Shown: piece after piece, positions 59,095 through 64,000 of the stretch
How positions within the stretch are numbered: the stretch's first letter is position 1
How the letters are laid out: each line of letters starts with the position of its first letter
Assembly: GCA_002778195.1 (NCBI GenBank)
Contig: PCDI01000004.1
Coordinates: 1,600,783-1,664,782 of the forward strand
Origin: Raffaelea ambrosiae
Lineage: Eukaryota > Ascomycota > Sordariomycetes > Ophiostomatales > Ophiostomataceae
Direction: 5' to 3'
DNA: 64,000 bases
Program-made: the position numbers and the translations under genes
The notes under the pieces: model-generated
Told to the model about the DNA's origin: nothing
What the model saw: only the letters and a program-made list of their open reading frames with translations
The model's database searches: none

Positions 59095-60546
59095 CTAGAA
59101 AAAGGTCGGCTTCCAGCCTCCCGAGATGCCACGCGCCACGCAAAAGGCCACAAAGGCGGCCGCGTACAGGCCGCCGCCAAACAGGACCAGGGCCTGGAAC
59201 GGCTCGCGGCTGTGGTCCAGCAGCGCGCCGGCAATGGGGATGCCGGCCAGGGCGCCGAAGCTGGCGATAAAGTAGGCCATGCCGTTGCACTTGCCGTAGT
59301 CCTCGATCTTGCACACGCGCGACACGCACACGGGCGACAGGCTGATGGCGGCGCCGGACCAGAAGCCGAAGAGCACGGCAAAGGCAATGGTGCGGGTCTC
59401 GTCGCCGAGGGCGGTGAACCACAGGCCCAGGATGACGGCGAGGCAGGCGAGGGTGGTGACGCAGACCATGTTGTAGACGCCGAAGCGGTCGGCAATGTAG
59501 GCCGGCAGGATGCGGCCGGGGATGGCGCCGGCATTGAGGTAGACGCTCAGCAGGTAGGCGTGCTGGCGGCTGATGCCGTAGTAGACGGCGTACGAGGCGA
59601 TGTAGGAGCCGGGCACAAAGTAGGCAAACTCGAGGCTGAAGACGGCCAGCACGGTCACGGCAAACTTGGTGCGCCGCAGCAGCCGGAAGTCGATCAGCAG
59701 GCCGGCCGCCTTGTTGTGCGGCAGGCGCTTGCGCACGAGCATGTTGGCCGCCGCCAGCAGCACCAGCGAGACCAGCGCCACCACGCGGATGGTCCAGGGA
59801 AAGCCGATGCGCGGCGCCAGGTACAGCACGATGAACGAAAAGGCCACGCCGCCGAGCCCGCCCGCCGAATAGGCCAGCCCCGTGGCCAGCCCGCGCCGCC
59901 GGCAGAACCAGTGCCCGATCGTCGACACCGCCGGGCTGAACAGCAGCGACGCCGAGACGCCGCCCAGCACGCCAAACGACAGCAGGAACTGGTAGTACTG
60001 CGTCGACAGGCTCATGAACACCAGCGACAGCACCATGCCCACGCTGCCGGGCCCCAGCAGCAGGTGGATCTCGTGCGCGTCGAAGATGGCGCCCACCTGC
60101 GCGCTCAGGCCCGTGATCAGGAAGCCGTAGATGCTAAAGATCCAGCCGATCTTGCTGTTCGACACGCCCGCCAGCTCGTTCTCCGACACCCACGCCTGCA
60201 GCACCGACATGGTGTTGACCAGCCCCACGGGCGGGATCATGGCGCAAAAGGCGCCCACAACTACCAGCCAGGCCGTCATGCCGCCTTCTGGGTACGTCAC
60301 CTCGGGCGTAGTCAGGTCTGCCGCGAGGTTGTTAGACTTGTTTTTGTTTCGTTTTTTTTTTCTTCTTTTATAGACTAAACAGACTTGAAAACAGACTCAA
60401 AACAGAATTGAGAACAAACTTTAGAACAGACTTCAGACTTGAAAACAGACTTGAAAACAGACTGTTCACGTACCACGAGATGTCTGGCTGGCCAGAGGAA
60501 CGGCCCGCTCGCGCATGCGGCTGCCCTCCGTCGCCATCATCTCCAT
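59095..60546 (-). CDS. MFS transporter, monocarboxylate-porter (MCT) family
   Basis: Exons on the minus strand are 60546-60474 and 60317-59095 (431 residues, typical for fungal MCT proteins). The join gives SQTSRDLTTPEVTYPEGGMTAW; the xYPEGGxxAWxVVxGAF block is the family hallmark at the start of TM1. Twelve hydrophobic segments follow. Typical motifs are SKIGWIFSIYGFL, FSPAVSTIGHWFCRRRGLATGLA (the conserved loop between TM4 and TM5) and YLNAGAIPGRILPAYIADRFG in the second half. It ends GGWKPTFF. Such proteins carry small organic acids across the plasma membrane or, in gene clusters, export metabolites. The 156-nt intron is made largely of AACAGACTT-type repeats. It is transcribed in the same direction as the two upstream metabolic genes. 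Confidence 0.9.
60374..60464. repeat. Degenerate AACAGACTTGA repeat inside the MFS intron
   Basis: About eight imperfect copies of an 11- to 12-bp unit (AACAGACTTGAA and variants) fill most of the intron between the two MFS exons. Confidence 0.75.
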
Positions 60547-61827
60547 GTCTCGGACGAGAGTGTGCCCATGGAGAGACCTCCCGGAGACGAGCAATTCCGG
60601 CATGGTGGGCGGTTCGGGAGAATTGCGCTACGGGGTTGTCCGGACTGTTGGCGGAAGTCGGAGATCGTATCCTTTTCCGTTGACAAGTTGACGAAAGTTG
60701 AGATGGAATCCTTATTAGTAGGCAAGTCGGCCGAAACTGCAATGCATTCCGATGTTTTGAGCCAACTTGAACAATGTTGAACAGAGATCGCCCTCCGTCG
60801 ACAACAAGGGAAGACGTGCCCCGACCAGAAAACCCAGCGTCAGCAAAGGGCGGATTGGGCTCGATTTTTTTTTTTTTTTCCCCTTCCTGCCCGCTCGATC
60901 TGCCCGCTCGATGCATCCGATGCCGGGATCGATGAGATGCTTGGCGAGCTACGGCATAGTGCGGCTTGGGCCATGGCTGGAAAGTACTGCAGTCCGCCGG
61001 GCAAAGGCCAGCAGCAAAAAAAAAGATAGCGCCGGATAACGGTGCCCCAATTCAGTGACACCAACCTATGACACCCCATTGCATGCAACTCGAGTCAACG
61101 GGATGTATCACCAAATGGCTCGTGGGCAACCGTGGCTCGGCCATGCTTTCTGGTGGTACAGAACGCGGCTCGGTGTCGCTGCCGTCGGCGTCGTCCAGAG
61201 GCTTGCGTCCAGTTGCCGGACGGGGGCATCTGCGGGTTGTCAATGCCGGATGTCCTGCCGATCTAGGCTTCCGGTTATCGGGTGGATTGGTAAGCCAACA
61301 CTGTGGGAAAGAACGAATGCGTGCTACAAAACCAGCAGCATTTCATCCACAGTATATATATATATATATATATACATATTTATGTACATATAAAGTAAGC
61401 AGGCCCGCAAGCAGGCAACATGACAACAGAGATCCGTTCGTCGTGGCTGACGATACCAAGATGTAGGCGAACCGGGCACAAAATTGGAACACCTCACAGC
61501 GGATTGATTCTCCCGTATGGGAGCGATTGCCCGCCGCCGCTGTGCCAAAATCCGCCAATAGCACCACCAGTGCCTATCTACATGCTTTAACGAGTTAATC
61601 AGCTGGGCCTGAACTGCCGCCGGGGAGGGAATGGTGATCGGACGCCCAGCGGCTCAAACCAGAATAACGGATGTTCAGTATCAGTCGGCAGTCTGGTATG
61701 CTTAATTATCACCAGATTGTAGGCAGGTTTTTTTTTTTTTCAAGAAACCCTCACCTCAGTAGATGCACCTCACCTGGTAAATGCAAGCCAAATTCAGCGC
61801 TTTTTCTGCCAAACAACATCCTGAACC
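60547..61827. other. Divergent intergenic region, MFS to PuuE-like gene
   Basis: No gene is recognised. There is a (TA)n run at about 61353-61375. The two start codons lie 1.3 kb apart on opposite strands. Confidence 0.5.
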
Positions 61828-63122
61828 ATGGCAACGCCAAACTTGTTTACCATTGAGCAGTGCATAGCCGAGAACATCCCCCTCTCGGCGGGCCATCGCG
61901 ACTTTGAAGGCTACAAAGGAAAATACCCGGACCCCAAGTGGCCGGGCAACGCAAAGCTCTGTGTCAACATTGTTCTCAACTATGAGGAAGGCGGAGAGCA
62001 CAGGCAAGTCATCCCACAAGCAGCATGCACTTGCCGGCCTGCTTCTCTGGTTCCTTATTTCTGTTCCCCTCTGTTCCCCCATGTCTAACATCGTCGTAGC
62101 ATTCTCAACGGAGACGTCCACTCGGAAAACATGCTGCAGGAAGTGAGCTGGCAAGACAACCATGCAAACCACACACAACAGCAGCCAAGTCTGTGCACTA
62201 GATGACTAACAGCCCCCCCGCCCCGTAGTCGATGGGTGCGCCTACGCGCCTGGGAGGCAGAGACATCCAGATGGAAACGCAGTATGAATACGGCACCCGT
62301 GCTGGCGTCTGGCGGCTGGGCCGCTTCTTCCAGGAGAAGGACCTCAAGGTCACCGTGTACGCCGTGGGCCAGTCCATCCTCAAATCCCCCGACGCGGCCA
62401 GGTTTCTCGTCGAGTCTGGGCACGAGTTCTCCTCGCACGGCTACCGGTGGATCGACCACCACGCCCTGCCGCTCGCGGTCGAGAAGGAGCAGATCGAGAA
62501 GAACATTGCCGCCATCACCCAGATTGCCGGCCAGGCCCCCCGCGGCTGGTACTACGGACGGCCGTCCATGTCGAGCAAGGCCCTGGTGTGCCACGTCTAC
62601 CAGTCCCAGGGGCTGGAGCTGCTCTACCAGTGCGACTCCTACTCGGACGAGCTGCCCTACTGGACACCCCATCCCACCGAAGCCGGCAAGGGACTCCTGA
62701 TGATTCCCTACACGTACGATGTCAACGACATGAAGTACACCACGTCACCTGGGTTTGCCGATCCCACGGTGAGATACCCTCCGTCTTTTTTATATATTTA
62801 TTTATATATATTCTACTGCTCTCCCCTCTCCCCTCAGACATCATCTAACACTCCTCTACAGGGCTGGCTCAATTACTGCAAGGCGGCCTTTGATATCATG
62901 TACGAGGAAGGCTGCAAGGGCGAGCCCAAGATGATGACCATCGGCCTGCACAACCGTCTCGTTGGCAAGCCTGCGCGCTTCAAGGCTCTGAGAGAGCTCA
63001 TCGAATACATCCAGGGCCACGAGGGTGTTTGGTTTGCCACGCGAGAGGAAATTGCCCGGCACTGGATGAAGGAGCACCCGTTTGATGCTACCAAGCTCAA
63101 CAAACTTGATCACTTTATATAG
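61828..63122 (+). CDS. Polysaccharide deacetylase-fold protein, PuuE/allantoinase-like
   Basis: Exons are 61828-62003, 62100-62142, 62229-62768 and 62862-63122 (339 residues). Intron 1 is a GC-AG intron (GGCAAGT donor at 62004, CTAAC branch); introns 2 and 3 are GT-AG. The joins give NYEEGGEHSILNGDVHSENMLQESMGAP, close to the YEEGxEx...LxGDxxSExxLxE block of PuuE-type allantoinases, which hydrolyse allantoin in bacteria with a deacetylase (NodB) fold. Later motifs are GGRDIQMETQYEYGTRAGVWR, SHGYRWIDH and GWYYGRPSM. Fungi normally use a DAL1-type amidohydrolase for allantoin, so this protein may act on a related amide, or on chitin-type substrates if it is a true deacetylase. I see no signal peptide, which argues against a cell-wall enzyme. 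The start ATG has the context ACCATGG. Confidence 0.88.
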
Positions 63123-63657
63123 GTCTTGCGTGCAGCTTTTAGAAATGATCAATGTAGGCATACTTTCTTTTTTGGAAGGGGGGGGGGCGGTAATTGCAAC
63201 AAATTAAACCAAATTTGCTTGAGCTTGGCTGTTTGTAATTTTTATTTATATTTTGCAGTCAATCACACATTCAATCTCGCAAAGTTGCGCACTGTTAGTC
63301 CCGAACAATCAAAGAAAGGACAAAAATAGGGAAATATGAAGGAAGGACGAACGCCAGGCTTCCTCAACAAATGTGTCCATATTGCTTCACCAGACCAAAT
63401 GCGAACTAGCCAATTTAAATGACTCGTCCATGCAGCTCGTCGACACTCTGGCCATAGCCACCTTCAAGAGATCCTTCTCATCTGAAGAGCCTTGGTATCA
63501 TAACTGTCCTATTTTTGAATCCAGTTCGCACCCGTGTTTTTACCACTCTTCTTCATTACACACTGAAATTCTTACTTGAAGATACCAGGGTTGACACCAT
63601 CATTCAAGAGGTCGTTCTGAACAGCGTGCTGAATCATATCTGCTCCACATGTGCTTC
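63123..63657. other. Convergent intergenic region
   Basis: The AT-rich stretch between the PuuE-like stop and the alpha-kinase stop has no gene. Confidence 0.5.
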
Positions 63658-64000
63658 TCAGTCTTCTTCCTCCCATGCCGGCATGTACGAGTGCTCCGGC
63701 CGAGAGCCGCGCGTCGGGACTGTGCGCCGAACCATGGACGTGCCCATCCTGGGCTCAAAGTACTGCCTGGGGTTGGCGGGCTGCGACCAGTTGGGGCGAC
63801 AGTATTCGTTGCACTGATGCTGGCTGAAAAAGGAACTGATACCATGGGGGCCTAGGTCGGTGGGCCCGTAGTCCTGGCGCCGGGACAAGATTACCGGATC
63901 CGATAGCACGACAAAGCGGCGGTAGATGCCGCCCTGCAGGTCGCACAGCACAAGCTGGCCGCCGGAAAGGTGGTAGCTGAAGTGGCTCAATGCCTGCATG
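63658..64000 (-). CDS. Alpha-kinase (MHCK/EF2K family), C-terminal part, cut by window edge
   Basis: Only the C-terminal 113 or so codons are in the window; the frame stays open to the edge. The sequence holds the alpha-kinase signatures HFSYHLSGGQLVLCDLQGG (catalytic-loop strand with the conserved DxQG), LSDPVIL, and TDLGPHGISSFFSQHQCNEYCRP, where His and Cys (HxCxxxC) form the zinc site of the family. Alpha-kinases are atypical Ser/Thr kinases that phosphorylate residues in helices; fungal members are numerous and mostly uncharacterised. The stop is TGA at 63660-63658. Confidence 0.88.
   Translation of the reverse strand, partial: MQALSHFSYHLSGGQLVLCDLQGGIYRRFVVLSDPVILSRRQDYGPTDLGPHGISSFFSQHQCNEYCRPNWSQPANPRQYFEPRMGTSMVRRTVPTRGSRPEHSYMPAWEEED

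Noticed and set aside
59026..60378. 450-codon plus-strand frame opposite the MFS gene
   Set aside because: Antisense shadow rich in His/Gln/Ala; it crosses the MFS stop codon and intron.

Overview
The window looks like nuclear DNA of a filamentous ascomycete (Pezizomycotina, most likely Sordariomycetes). The genes are GC-rich and have short introns with GTRNGT donors and CTRAC branch points. The leaders are long and pyrimidine-rich, and the protein set is eukaryotic and fungal: carnitine acetyltransferase, Rad57, RNA polymerase III RPC2, Puf4-type Pumilio protein, ribosomal protein eL15, ATE1, a diphosphoinositol-polyphosphate Nudix hydrolase, a Cog7-like protein and a PARP/E2 fusion. The species cannot be named from the sequence. 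Base 1 lies in a poly-G run, which may be a contig edge. I reconstructed exon joins by matching splice signals, reading frame and family alignment from memory; no search was run.

Layout. 1-9.05 kb: no intact gene; decayed remains of an MFS transporter at about 2.4-3.2 kb, then a long CT-rich leader with a uORF. 9.05-18.75 kb: a dense housekeeping block with YAT2-type carnitine acetyltransferase (+), RAD57 (+) and RPC2 (-), the last two convergent. 19.8-21.5 kb: a DUF7924-like pseudogene with two in-frame stops and several frameshifts. 21.5-29.3 kb: almost 8 kb without a recognisable gene. 29.3-34.2 kb: a five-exon Puf4 gene with a 1.08-kb intron that holds a possible second start. 36.5-37.9 kb: eL15 (-). 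39.0-41.9 kb: ATE1 (-). 45.4-46.0 kb: Nudix hydrolase (+). 47.1-48.5 kb: Cog7-like (-). 49.8-53.9 kb: PARP plus ubiquitin-conjugating fusion (+). 54.2-64.0 kb: an accessory metabolic stretch with a class-III PLP aminotransferase, an arylsulfotransferase, an MCT-type MFS transporter, a PuuE-type deacetylase/allantoinase-like protein and the end of an alpha-kinase.

Themes. Many conserved enzymes carry homopolymer or simple-sequence insertions: poly-Gly in RPC2, poly-Asn/Gln/Pro and a 60-bp minisatellite in Rad57, a collagen-like Gly tract in the arylsulfotransferase, poly-Gln in the Cog7-like protein, poly-Asn/Lys in the aminotransferase, and poly-Asp and (SQ)n in the PARP/E2 fusion. Several genes contain very small exons (13, 21, 42 and 43 nt), and some introns approach or exceed 1 kb, which is long for a fungus. 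A 9-bp motif, TACTATGTA, occurs ten times, always outside coding sequence.

The most novel-looking items are the PARP-E2 fusion, the 54-64 kb accessory set, the Gly-rich insertions, and the TACTATGTA family. None of these is shown to be a new system by sequence alone.
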